From an uncultured Saprospiraceae bacterium (GTDB taxonomy: Bacteria > Bacteroidota > Bacteroidia > Chitinophagales > Saprospiraceae): a DNA stretch of 64,000 bases. Shown in pieces: positions 27,346 to 36,215 of this stretch. The translations under genes were made by a program, and so were the position numbers. Within the stretch, counting starts at the first letter, position 1; every line of letters begins with the position of its first letter. The stretch covers positions 1 through 64,000 of the forward strand of contig CAJQRD010000050.1 in assembly GCA_905480605.1 (NCBI GenBank), read 5' to 3'. Below the pieces are notes generated by a model. It ran no database searches. It worked only from the letters and a program-made list of their open reading frames with translations, and was not told the origin of the DNA.

Positions 27346-28347
27346 CTAAGAAAATAATTTAAACAAGAACATTTGATAGATACCCATATCTGTAGATCGC
27401 CTAACTTCTACGCCTTTTGATGATTTGTCCATTTCATGAATCAACTTGAAAGCACGTTTAATTTGATCCATTGTGTAATTACCAGCTGCTGATTTATAGT
27501 CTTTGGCAAAATACGGATTCACTTTTGCCTTTGAAGCAAATGTTCGATCGTCTGCTTTCTCATACTTTTTAGCCAGAAATAGGGTAGAGAAGTAATTGAA
27601 AAAGCTTCCAATATTTCTTTGAATAGGGTTTGACTTACTGTGTTGTGATAAATATTTTATTATAGCATATGCTTTGGCTTTGTTTTTTTGACCCAATGCG
27701 TTTTGCAATTCGAAAACATTATATTCCTTTGATATTCCAACATATTCATGAATATGATTGGCATCAATTGTTGAGCCAGCAGGAAGGTTTAAAGCCAACT
27801 TGTCAATCTCGTTTGCAATTTTACTTAAATCATTTCCAAGATGTTCAGATAAAATAAAAGCAGTTTTATTATCAATCAAAAGCTTATTATCTTTTGCCAT
27901 CGCTGTAATATACTGTGGTACTTGGTTGTCATAGAGTTTTTTAGTTTCTAAAATGACTGCATTCTTTTTAATAGCATTCCAGAATCCTTTCTTCCTTTTA
28001 TCTACTTTCTTGTATTTATGAGCAATAACCAATATGGTTTGTGGCGAAGGATTTTTGAGATAAGTTTCTAGTTTGTCCAAAGTTGACATCGATTGAGCTT
28101 CTTTGACGATAACTACACGATGCGAAGACATCATAGGAAACTGCATGGCTTGATCAACAACTTGTTTGAAGTCAGTTTCCTTGCCATATAGCACAACTTG
28201 ATTGAACGACTTTTCTCCTTCCGAAAGAACCTTTTTATCAATATAATTTACAATTTGATCAATAAAATAGGGCTCTTCTCCTTGTAGGAAGTATACAGGT
28301 GCGTATTCTTTCTTTTTTAAATCGTCGAGTATTTTTTTGTAATCCAA
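27346..28347 (-). CDS. holA: DNA polymerase III subunit delta
   Basis: Part of the clamp loader that opens and loads the sliding clamp at replication forks. 333 residues; the opening VYFLQGEEPYFIDQIVNYI matches the HolA family P-loop-like start, followed by QFPMMSSHRVVIVKEAQSM and LVIAHKYKKVDKRKKGFW. The central helical domain (LSEHLGNDLSKIANEIDKL) and the C-terminal collar domain are also present. The start codon is TTG (28345-28347), giving the expected N-terminus; no in-frame ATG lies upstream before a stop. Essential housekeeping gene, no obvious operon partner. Confidence 0.92.
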   Translation of the reverse strand: MDYKKILDDLKKKEYAPVYFLQGEEPYFIDQIVNYIDKKVLSEGEKSFNQVVLYGKETDFKQVVDQAMQFPMMSSHRVVIVKEAQSMSTLDKLETYLKNPSPQTILVIAHKYKKVDKRKKGFWNAIKKNAVILETKKLYDNQVPQYITAMAKDNKLLIDNKTAFILSEHLGNDLSKIANEIDKLALNLPAGSTIDANHIHEYVGISKEYNVFELQNALGQKNKAKAYAIIKYLSQHSKSNPIQRNIGSFFNYFSTLFLAKKYEKADDRTFASKAKVNPYFAKDYKSAAGNYTMDQIKRAFKLIHEMDKSSKGVEVRRSTDMGIYQMFLFKLFS

Positions 28348-28451
28348 AGTAATTTTTATTGTAGACGCTAAGGTAGTTTTTTTTGAAACTCCTAGGGAAT
28401 AAATACTATTACTTTCACTTTGTGGGTTTACTTCTGGTTCTCTTTGTTTAT

Positions 28452-28850
28452 TTAGAATTTATTAAACAGACCTTTGTCAAACATACTTCTTTTCTTGGTG
28501 GCGTTGTCTTCGTCAATTGGGTTTAATTTTCGACGCATGAGCACATACAAACCATAGAGAATTGCACCATAAGCTATCACAGTTACACTTGGGTTAAAAA
28601 GAAAACTACCAATAGTAATTATGAGCCCAACACATAAAACGGTCCACCCCAATACTCTTATATTAAAATTTTCTTCTTTGGCTTGCTTTACCTTTAATTG
28701 TTCTACTTGAAAATCTTGAATATGTCTAAATATAACTTTTCGTTCACTGTCTGGCAATCTTTGATTTTCGATTTCTTTGTCAATGATATGAGATTCAATT
28801 CCATCAATTACCATTTTTTCTAATTTTGACATCAATTGTTCGTGTTTCAT
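28452..28850 (-). CDS. Two-TM protein overlapping the M50-TPR gene, function unknown
   Basis: 132 residues. Residues 1-60 are charged and helical (MSKLEKMVIDGIESHIIDKEI), followed by two adjacent hydrophobic segments (~66-84 and ~88-105) and a polar Lys-rich tail. Its ATG overlaps the stop of the upstream M50-TPR gene by 4 bases (28847-28850), so the two are translationally coupled and probably work together. No family recognised. Confidence 0.7.
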   Translation of the reverse strand: MKHEQLMSKLEKMVIDGIESHIIDKEIENQRLPDSERKVIFRHIQDFQVEQLKVKQAKEENFNIRVLGWTVLCVGLIITIGSFLFNPSVTVIAYGAILYGLYVLMRRKLNPIDEDNATKKRSMFDKGLFNKF

Positions 28851-30034
28851 GATGATTTATTTTCTAAATCTGATTTTAAGTTTCCTAGATAGAAATCCAA
28901 TCCATGATCTTTGCTTCCTAATCTTTCGGCTTCTAAAAAGTGATCGTATGCTTTTTGTGTTTCATTTATGTCGTCGTAATACCTTCCAAGATGAAAGTGA
29001 GCATCAGCATTTTTAGGATCTACTTTAAGTGCCGCTTCTAATAATTTGTATGATTCTTTTTTCTCATCTAAGTTATAATACAATCGCCCAAGATTTACAT
29101 AAGGATCTACATAACCTTCATTATAATTTAATGAGGCATTAAAGTCTAAGATGGCACCTTGATGATCTCCTAATTCACCTTTTACCAAACCTCTTCCATT
29201 AAGATATGTGGCATTTGTGTAGTCATAATGAATGGCGTTGTTGTAATAGTTCAATGCTTTTTCATAAGCGCCCAGGGCATAAAAAATAAAACCAAGTTTA
29301 GCATTGTCTTGATTTTTCATTTTTGCTAATGAGCTGTATTGATCCATATTGTCTATGGCATGATCATACTCTTCAAGAGCGATATAACAATCAATCAAAT
29401 TGCTATTGACAACATCTTTGACAAATCCATCTTCAATTATTTTTTCAAAAATAACTTTGGCTTCTTCAAATTTTTTATCCTTCATGAATTTAACTCCTTC
29501 TGAAAATGATGGAGGAAGACCCCGTTCATCGAGAAGCATTTGCAATTGCCTTCCATCGTTGTACATAATGGAACCATTGTACAAATAAAGGGCTCGCTGT
29601 ATAGGGATAATATTTACAAGAAAATCAAAAATACTTGAAGCAATGATAAGGTTGATTAGGGACTTGTATAAATCAGAAAGGCCATCATGATTGAAGAGCT
29701 TTATAAAGACAAGACCTAAAATGAGACTGGCCAATGGACCTCCTAGAATTATAAGAGCACTTTGTTTTTTTGAATTGGTTTTCTCATGCCAACACAAGCC
29801 AATAATCCAGCTCAAAAGATTCAATTTGAAGTAAACAGTAAGTCTTCCTAGTGTAAATTTATTGCTTTTTGAAATGTCAGAATATGACCCTAAACAAACA
29901 ACAACTTGTCCATTAGTAAACAATAACGAAGGGATAGCGTGACCCATTTCATGTACAAACGTTGTTATTGATCTGGAAAAGATAACAGTTAAAATTGCTA
30001 CTGCTGTGATTCCTATTCCAGTTAATAACTCCAT
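28847..30034 (-). CDS. M50-type membrane metalloprotease domain fused to TPR repeats
   Basis: 395 residues. Zinc motif HEMGH at residues 28-32, in a hydrophobic N-terminal helix, followed by several membrane segments (~70-165) with a GGPLASLILG stretch typical of site-2-protease-like M50 proteins. The third zinc ligand motif appears as YNDGRQL near residue 160, analogous to the LDGG-type Asp. From ~175 to the end are about six TPR units (for example NAHFHLGRYYDDINETQKAYDHFLEAE). The active-site residues look complete. Intramembrane proteolysis of an unknown substrate recognised by the TPR tail is inferred. The partner gene downstream overlaps by 4 bases. Confidence 0.75.
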   Translation of the reverse strand: MELLTGIGITAVAILTVIFSRSITTFVHEMGHAIPSLLFTNGQVVVCLGSYSDISKSNKFTLGRLTVYFKLNLLSWIIGLCWHEKTNSKKQSALIILGGPLASLILGLVFIKLFNHDGLSDLYKSLINLIIASSIFDFLVNIIPIQRALYLYNGSIMYNDGRQLQMLLDERGLPPSFSEGVKFMKDKKFEEAKVIFEKIIEDGFVKDVVNSNLIDCYIALEEYDHAIDNMDQYSSLAKMKNQDNAKLGFIFYALGAYEKALNYYNNAIHYDYTNATYLNGRGLVKGELGDHQGAILDFNASLNYNEGYVDPYVNLGRLYYNLDEKKESYKLLEAALKVDPKNADAHFHLGRYYDDINETQKAYDHFLEAERLGSKDHGLDFYLGNLKSDLENKSS

Positions 30035-30186
30035 TTATGCTTGTATTCTAAGAGTGTGATTACGAATTTGTTAACCTAAAATTGTCTAAAATGAGTGATG
30101 AGAGATGTAGTAAAATTAGTAATAATTTGAAAATGAATGACTTCTTGAGGTATTGATTGATTATTTTTGTTTAAAATACAATTGTG

Positions 30187-31662
30187 ATGAGAGGCAGTGC
30201 AATTTCAGCGGGGCACGAAATAACCCTAAAAATGGCCAAGGAGATACTAAAAATGGGAGGTAATGCATTTGATGCAGCAATTACCGCTCATTTGACAATG
30301 TATATTTCTGAGCCGTGCATGGCTTCTGCTGGGGCAGGCGGATTTGCCCTTTGTTATAGACCAGAAAAGGGTGTGAAAATGTTGGACTTTTTTACTCAAA
30401 CACCGTCTCAAAAAAATATAGAAAGAAACATTGATTTTTATCCTATTGAAGTAAATTTTGGAAATGAAATAGAAGAATTCCATGTAGGAGCTGCGTCGAT
30501 GGCAGTACCAGGGTCTTTGGCTGGATTATTTGAGCTTCATGATAAATTAGGCAGTTTGCCAATGGATGTGCTTATTGATCCTGTTATTGACTTGGCAAAA
30601 AATGGAGTAGCCATTGACAAATTTCAATCGATAGATATGGGATTGTTAAAACCCATTTTATATAATGACAAAAGTGTACGTAATATATTTTTCAATGGCG
30701 ATAAATTAAAGAAAGAAGGTGAGAATATTTTTATGCCGAACTTGATAGCCTTTTTGGATTTTATAAAACAAGAAGGAAGTACCGGTTTTTACAAAGGTGA
30801 AATTGGGCAAATAGTATCTGACTATTCAATTGAAATGGGTGGATTTTTAACTAGAAATGATTTTGAAAATTATAGAGCCGTTTGGAAGGAGCCTTTAAAA
30901 ACCAAGTTGAATGAATTTGATTTGTTTGTTCCAAATGCATCCTCAATTGGTGGTGCGATAATGATGATTTTAAGGAAGGAACAAAGTAAAGAGGCATGTG
31001 ATAAGTTGAATGCTATTTCCAATACGTTAGCAGTATGTAATGATCTACAGAATATTGATTTGGTTATGCAGGACTATTATCCAAACTCCAATTTTAAAAA
31101 GCATTCTTCTTCTGTTTCAAGTAAGGGGACATCTCATTTCAATATTTTAGATAAATGGGGCAATGCTATAGCTTTAACTTGCTCTTTGGGTGAAGGTGCT
31201 GGGTATTTTATACCTGGAACTGATATGCAGATGAATAATATGTTGGGCGAGTCATTTTTACTGCCGGGTGGCTTTCATAGTTGGCAACCTGATGTTCGAC
31301 TTAATTCAATGATGACACCAACAATGGTTCTTGATTCTGATAATAAGCTCAGATTTATAGGTGGTTCAGGAGGAGCTGGACGTATTCCCTACATGATCAG
31401 TCAAGTTTTGGATAGATATCTTGGTGAGAGTTTTCATTTAGATAAAGCCACAAAAGCACCACGTCTCTATATTCATAACAATACGGTGCATTTTGAAGCA
31501 GGTTATGAAGTTGAGAAATCATGGATTGAGCATAATGAATTTATGGAATGGAAAGGAGCCTCATTGTTTTTCGGAGGAGTACATTCTATTGGTATAGATG
31601 AAAAAGGAACGATTGAAGCTGTAGGAGATCAGCGCAGATATGGCTCTAGTGAGGTATTCTAA
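30187..31662 (+). CDS. Gamma-glutamyltranspeptidase family protein
   Basis: An Ntn-hydrolase that self-cleaves and then hydrolyses or transfers gamma-glutamyl groups from glutathione or related compounds. 491 residues from ATG 30187 (a GTG three bases upstream is in frame). The GGNAFDAAITA block is the family N-terminus. The autocleavage and nucleophile Thr is Thr315 in KGTSHFNILDKWGNAIALT, and GGSGGAGRIP occurs in the small subunit. No signal peptide is visible, whereas many GGTs are periplasmic, so it is predicted to be cytoplasmic. It is shorter than typical (~540-580). The alpha/beta hydrolase gene follows 53 bases later. Confidence 0.85.
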   Translation: MRGSAISAGHEITLKMAKEILKMGGNAFDAAITAHLTMYISEPCMASAGAGGFALCYRPEKGVKMLDFFTQTPSQKNIERNIDFYPIEVNFGNEIEEFHVGAASMAVPGSLAGLFELHDKLGSLPMDVLIDPVIDLAKNGVAIDKFQSIDMGLLKPILYNDKSVRNIFFNGDKLKKEGENIFMPNLIAFLDFIKQEGSTGFYKGEIGQIVSDYSIEMGGFLTRNDFENYRAVWKEPLKTKLNEFDLFVPNASSIGGAIMMILRKEQSKEACDKLNAISNTLAVCNDLQNIDLVMQDYYPNSNFKKHSSSVSSKGTSHFNILDKWGNAIALTCSLGEGAGYFIPGTDMQMNNMLGESFLLPGGFHSWQPDVRLNSMMTPTMVLDSDNKLRFIGGSGGAGRIPYMISQVLDRYLGESFHLDKATKAPRLYIHNNTVHFEAGYEVEKSWIEHNEFMEWKGASLFFGGVHSIGIDEKGTIEAVGDQRRYGSSEVF

Positions 31663-31715
31663 AAATTTCATTTTTCATTACAACAAATTCAATACCTTTG
31701 TTGTTTGTTTTACGC

Positions 31716-32489
31716 ATGTTACACTATACCACATATAATCATGAATCTTCAAAAGAATGGGTGACTTTTGTCCATGGGGCAGGAGGTAGTAGCTCTATAT
31801 GGTATAAGCAAATAAGAGAATTCAGTAAACATTTTAATGTTTTGTTACTTGACTTAAGGGGCCACGGCAAATCGAAAGCTCCTATTCATAAGAAACTTAA
31901 GAGCTACAGTTTTAATGTAATTGGTGATGATATTATCCAGGTTTTAGATCACTTAAAAATAGAGAACACCCATTTTGTTGGAATTTCCCTCGGGACGATT
32001 ATTATAAGGGAAATTGCTGAACGATTTCCAGAGCGTTCAAAATCTATGATTTTAGGAGGGGCAATTATGAAAATGAACTTTAGAGGTCAAATTTTGATGC
32101 GTCTTGGTGACATGCTAAAATCTGTAATACCTTACTTGCTGTTGTATAAACTTTTTGCATTTATTATAATGCCTAGAAAGGCGCACAAAGAATCAAGATC
32201 ATTGTTTATCAATGAAGCCAAAAAACTGTACCAAAAAGAATTTAAAAGATGGTTTTCTCTTGTATCACAAGTAAATCCGTTGCTTAGATTTTTTAGGATT
32301 AAAGACTCTGGTATTCCAACTCTATATATTATGGGTGCTGAAGATCATATGTTCTTGCCTTCTATTTCTAAGTTGGTTGAAGACCATAATTCTTCACAGT
32401 TGTTTGTTATAGCAGATTGTGGTCATGTCGTAAATGTTGACAGGCCTTTGATTTTTAACGAAGAGTGTATCCGTTTTTTACGAGCGTAA
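31716..32489 (+). CDS. Alpha/beta-hydrolase fold protein
   Basis: 257 residues from ATG 31716; an in-frame TTG at 31698 adds only six residues. The oxyanion motif FVHGAGGSSSIW is near residue 23. The nucleophile elbow is GISLG with Ser91, the acid is the Asp in GAEDHMF and the His is in CGHVVNVDRP, so the triad is complete. A lid-like helical insertion (~120-190) separates the strands. Substrate unknown; esterase or C-C hydrolase roles are both possible. It follows the GGT gene on the same strand and is convergent with the beta-lactamase-fold gene. Confidence 0.85.
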   Translation: MLHYTTYNHESSKEWVTFVHGAGGSSSIWYKQIREFSKHFNVLLLDLRGHGKSKAPIHKKLKSYSFNVIGDDIIQVLDHLKIENTHFVGISLGTIIIREIAERFPERSKSMILGGAIMKMNFRGQILMRLGDMLKSVIPYLLLYKLFAFIIMPRKAHKESRSLFINEAKKLYQKEFKRWFSLVSQVNPLLRFFRIKDSGIPTLYIMGAEDHMFLPSISKLVEDHNSSQLFVIADCGHVVNVDRPLIFNEECIRFLRA

Positions 32490-32496
32490 TTATCTA

Positions 32497-33708
32497 CTAT
32501 CCCTTCCCAACAATATCTTCTATTATTTTATCAAACATCGCAAAGTGAATATCTTTAGTAACTTTTCCTTGCTTCTTAAAATGATGATTGGCAGATAATT
32601 TTGTAATTATAATATTATTTAACGTATCTGTGTAAACGAATTGATTGTAAATGCCATCCATTGCAATTACATTTTTATTGTTTCTTGGCAACCACCACTG
32701 ATATCCATAACCATGATGATTACTTGACATTGGATTATCACCAGGCATCAAATGAGGTGCATCTGGCGTAGTGGACTCTTTAATCCATTGTGGGGAAATG
32801 ATAGTATTACCATTCAACTGGCCTTTATTTTTATAAAGCATTCCCAGTTTGCAATAATCCCTTAACGATGCATTTAAGCCACCAAGAACGACTTCCATAT
32901 TTGTATTGTCTGTTAGCCAACAACCATCATGTTCCATACCTAACGGTTCCCATATGTGTTGATGAGTCAATTGAGCAATAGATTTGCCAGTAACCTTAAC
33001 GAGTAAGATGCCTAATACTTGTGTATCTATGCTTACATAGTGATTAAATTCACCTTGTTTTTTTTCATTGGTGAGAGTCTTAGAGAATTCTTCTAAAGAG
33101 GATCCTAATGCGAAGGCTCGACCAAATCTATTGATGTCTGAATTAAAGTTCCCATAATCTTCATCAAAACTAACTCCAGAACTCATTTGTAAAAGGTTCT
33201 TAATGGTTACGCCTTCATAGCCAGTTTCTTTATATTGCGGCAAATACTTTGTGATAGGATCAGACAATTCGAATGCTCCTTTTTCATAGTAAACTCCAAT
33301 CAAGGTTGATGTAAATGATTTAGCCATTGACCAAGAAATATGTGATTCATCTTGCTCAAGATCGTTCCAATAACTTTCATAAATAATTGTATCATTTTGG
33401 GTAATCAGAAGGCCTTCTGTATATGTGTCCTTTAAATATTGATTTATATCGTAGGTTTGGTTCTCGTATTCAAAACTTCCTTGCAATTGAATATTTGATC
33501 TTGCAGGAAGGGTTAATGGAGTGGTTGAGGCTTTCATGATTGCTGATGGATAAAATTCATCCATATTTTGGAAATTTTGTACAATCTGATCTTCATCAAA
33601 TAGGTGATTTGTCTTATTTAGTCTTTTTATTTTATCTAGATTGAATATTGCAATAATAAAAAGGATAGCCAATAGTGCAAGTATGATTTTTACGATTTTC
33701 TCTTTCAA
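32497..33708 (-). CDS. Beta-lactamase-fold serine hydrolase (class C/S12 family), membrane anchored
   Basis: 403 residues from a TTG start. Residues ~5-23 are a hydrophobic anchor or uncleaved signal, so the enzyme faces the periplasm. The catalytic SxxK is SMAK (Ser127, Lys130). Other family marks are YLPQYKETGYEGVTIKNLLQMSSGV and HGYGYQWWLP. The second motif (usually YxN/YxS) is probably HYVSIDTQ. Members include esterases, D-Ala-D-Ala carboxypeptidases and 6-aminohexanoate-type hydrolases; true beta-lactamase activity should not be assumed. Confidence 0.85.
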   Translation of the reverse strand: MKEKIVKIILALLAILFIIAIFNLDKIKRLNKTNHLFDEDQIVQNFQNMDEFYPSAIMKASTTPLTLPARSNIQLQGSFEYENQTYDINQYLKDTYTEGLLITQNDTIIYESYWNDLEQDESHISWSMAKSFTSTLIGVYYEKGAFELSDPITKYLPQYKETGYEGVTIKNLLQMSSGVSFDEDYGNFNSDINRFGRAFALGSSLEEFSKTLTNEKKQGEFNHYVSIDTQVLGILLVKVTGKSIAQLTHQHIWEPLGMEHDGCWLTDNTNMEVVLGGLNASLRDYCKLGMLYKNKGQLNGNTIISPQWIKESTTPDAPHLMPGDNPMSSNHHGYGYQWWLPRNNKNVIAMDGIYNQFVYTDTLNNIIITKLSANHHFKKQGKVTKDIHFAMFDKIIEDIVGKG

Positions 33709-34129
33709 GGTTTTCTTTTAATGATAGAAAGATAACATTTCTGACAAATGACTCATAAGGAATGCGGTTTTATTACAGATTAAAATGCTTACTGTCTAGG
33801 TAAATGAAAAATGAACAACAACATACAGATAATAAAAAGGTAACCGATTTTAAGTAAATGAGGCTAGTTTCACTTTGCTCTCGCCTTAAATAAATGCTTT
33901 TAATAATTAAATTAGACTGATATGTATTTGCAGATACCTTTTTCCTAACTATGGTCTCATGCTTAGTTTTGGAATAGAACATGTTATTCTTGCGGTGTTT
34001 AAACCTTATTTCGTTGTGTCCAGGAATAACCATGTTCATAAATCCCATAATTATTCTTTTTAATAAGATAAGATTTTAATTATTCAATAAATGTTTTCTC
34101 GATTCTTCACGATGTAATATCGACAAAGA
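33709..34129. other. Gap between the beta-lactamase-fold and PAP2 genes
   Basis: 421 bases. One minus-strand frame of 91 codons (33773-34048) has a basic N-terminal half and a hydrophobic Val/Cys/Phe segment near its end. It matches no family I know and its composition looks random, so I do not call it a gene. No terminator or repeat was seen. Confidence 0.35.
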
Positions 34130-34981
34130 TTACTTCAATGTCATTGAAAATGAAAACATCAAACCACCATTAAGTGGAAGTAAATTTAAAGCTAAATCTT
34201 CATTTGAAATTTTGTGAAAATGTGGTACCAGATATCCTATTGAGGCTCCTAATAGATAACCAGAAATGATATCTGTAGGAAAATGCTTACCAGCTCGATA
34301 TCTTAGGTATCCCGTCATGGCAGGAAGGGTTGCACCTAAAGTCCAAATTACTGGTTTCCATTTACTATCTGGATATAAGTCACTAAATACCTTTGCCGAG
34401 AAAAAACCTAGTGCTGCCGTATTGGAACTATGCCCTGAAACAAATGAATACCTTGCACCATTATCTAATTTTTCGTCAATTGGAACTTCTGGATTGTATG
34501 TGAAAGGACGAAACCTTTTGGTTAATGCTTTTAGTGTATTTGTTATACCATCAGTAATAAAGAATGTCTCCAAAGCCATTCCTGCAATTACAAACCCTTG
34601 TTTCCTGCACTTTAAACCAGTGTAATGGGAGATAGGCAGTAAAAACGAAGTGTACAAAAAGATATCACTCAATTGGCCAGCAGATTCAGAGTAGTTTTCG
34701 GCAGCTCCTCTGTCGATGCTCCAAAGGTTTTCTGGATCTCTCTGTGGCAAGTCTTCAACTGTTATTTTATCAGCTTGAGCTTTTAGAAATCTACTTGTTC
34801 CCCAACCCAGAAAACTTGCTCCTAGGATATATCCATCTTTTTTCCAGTCCCAATTGTAAATATCAACGTGATCTTCATGATCATGATCATGGTTATGATC
34901 ATCATGTTTTTCTTCATGAACTTGAGCTGTAGCACATTGATGACCAATTAGTAAGGTTAGGAGAATAAGATTGAATTTCAT
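34130..34981 (-). CDS. PAP2-family membrane phosphatase with His/Asp-rich N-terminus
   Basis: 283 residues. Signal peptide 1-20 (ending CATAQ), then a His/Asp-rich stretch (residues 22-38, eight His) that could bind zinc or other metals. Type-2 phosphatidic acid phosphatase motifs are present: K-x6-RP (KALTKRFRP), SGH (FVSGHSSNTAAL) and the third motif with YRAGKHFPTD, so the active site is complete. Several hydrophobic segments lie between. Related enzymes dephosphorylate undecaprenyl pyrophosphate, lipid A or phosphatidic acid. The His-rich leader is an unusual addition. Confidence 0.85.
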   Translation of the reverse strand: MKFNLILLTLLIGHQCATAQVHEEKHDDHNHDHDHEDHVDIYNWDWKKDGYILGASFLGWGTSRFLKAQADKITVEDLPQRDPENLWSIDRGAAENYSESAGQLSDIFLYTSFLLPISHYTGLKCRKQGFVIAGMALETFFITDGITNTLKALTKRFRPFTYNPEVPIDEKLDNGARYSFVSGHSSNTAALGFFSAKVFSDLYPDSKWKPVIWTLGATLPAMTGYLRYRAGKHFPTDIISGYLLGASIGYLVPHFHKISNEDLALNLLPLNGGLMFSFSMTLK

Positions 34982-35066
34982 GAATATGATATTAGTTATT
35001 CTTAATTTTATTTATCAGATTTATAGAATGTATTTATTAAATCTTTTTTTATTTAAAAGTTTCTTT

Positions 35067-35951
35067 TTAATCAAAACGCCAAGCTAATATACGACTCGTT
35101 TTCTGACCTTGTTTCATTTCAATTATTCTCTGCTCCTTTACTTTTACATTATGCACAGCTTGTTCAAAAGCTTTCAAATGATTTTTGTTTGAGACCAATA
35201 CAGTAAACCAATTAACATTATCTCTGAATTTATAGCTTTCCTTGATCATTTTTTTTATGAAATCTTTCTCCCCCCCTTTACACCAAAGTTCATTGTTCTG
35301 TCCTCCAAAAGTTTTGATTTCCTCTTTGTGATTTTTCTTAGATAGGTTTTTAACCTTTCTTTTATTGGCTTTTTCGGCTTCTAACTGAGATGTATAAAAC
35401 GGGGGATTACAAATAGAGACATCAAAAAAGTCTTCTCTATCTATAATGCCATAAAACATTTCCTTGCTGTTGCTTTGAAGAACCAATTTTATATTTTCAG
35501 TTAGCTTATTACTTGTGACAATTTTCTTAGCATTTTTAAGAGCAATTTCATCAATTTCTGAAGCCGTAAAATCCCAATTGTATTCCTTAACACCTAGTAG
35601 GGGATAGATACAATTGGCACCAGTCCCAATATCCAATACATTGGCGTTTACTTTATGATCTATCAAATCTGCGATGTAGTGAATGTAATCAGCACGCCCT
35701 GGAATAGGTGGACAAAGATAACCATCTGGGATATCCCAATTTTTGATATTGTAATGTTTTAATAAAATGGCCTTATTGAGTGCCTTGACAGCTTCTGGCT
35801 CAAAAAAATTAATGGTTGTTGTTTCATATTTATTAACAAAGGCATGAGACTCTAACTCAGGGAGCACCTCAATTAAAGACTTGAAATCATAAGATTGCTT
35901 GTGTTTATTCTTTGGATGTAAGCTAGATTTAGTTGATTTGTCTTCTTTCAT
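35067..35951 (-). CDS. rlmF: 23S rRNA (adenine1618-N6)-methyltransferase RlmF
   Basis: Methylates N6 of A1618 in 23S rRNA using S-adenosylmethionine. 294 residues with the family opening SLHPKNKHKQSYDF, the SAM-binding motif DIGTGANCIYPLLG, and the adenine-N6 catalytic motif NPPFY. The long basic insertion after NPPFY and the GGQNNELWCKGGE block are RlmF-specific. The short Ser/Lys start is normal. Cytoplasmic; single gene. Confidence 0.92.
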   Translation of the reverse strand: MKEDKSTKSSLHPKNKHKQSYDFKSLIEVLPELESHAFVNKYETTTINFFEPEAVKALNKAILLKHYNIKNWDIPDGYLCPPIPGRADYIHYIADLIDHKVNANVLDIGTGANCIYPLLGVKEYNWDFTASEIDEIALKNAKKIVTSNKLTENIKLVLQSNSKEMFYGIIDREDFFDVSICNPPFYTSQLEAEKANKRKVKNLSKKNHKEEIKTFGGQNNELWCKGGEKDFIKKMIKESYKFRDNVNWFTVLVSNKNHLKAFEQAVHNVKVKEQRIIEMKQGQKTSRILAWRFD

Positions 35952-36148
35952 GCATGTAAATTAACATATTCATATAAATATATTGTTCTCATTAAAATTA
36001 TTGAGAAAAAAATAATTAATAGTTGTCTGCTTAGATGCTTACTAATCAATTCATTACATATTACAATAGCTTTTTTATAAGATTTAAGTAGGGGTAAAGT
36101 GTAAAATAGTTGTCTATATATCAAAGGGTGTTATTAAAGGTAAAAAAA

Positions 36149-36180
36149 GTGTTTTCTCTAAAGTGAGAGAGCATTTTTTT
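36149..36180 (+). terminator. Terminator-like hairpin with no plus-strand gene upstream
   Basis: A ~9-bp stem (TGTTTTCTC...GAGAGAGCA, with two or three G-T pairs) and short loop, followed by T7, read in the plus direction. The nearest upstream gene (rlmF) is on the other strand, so this may end an unseen small transcript from 35952-36148 or be a leftover of a lost gene. Confidence 0.4.
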
Positions 36181-36215
36181 GTTTTTAATGGGTTCTGATC
36201 ACGATATTTTTACAA

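Noticed and set aside
33773-34048. 91-codon minus-strand frame between the beta-lactamase-fold and PAP2 genes
   Set aside because: No recognisable domain, unusual composition and no supporting context.
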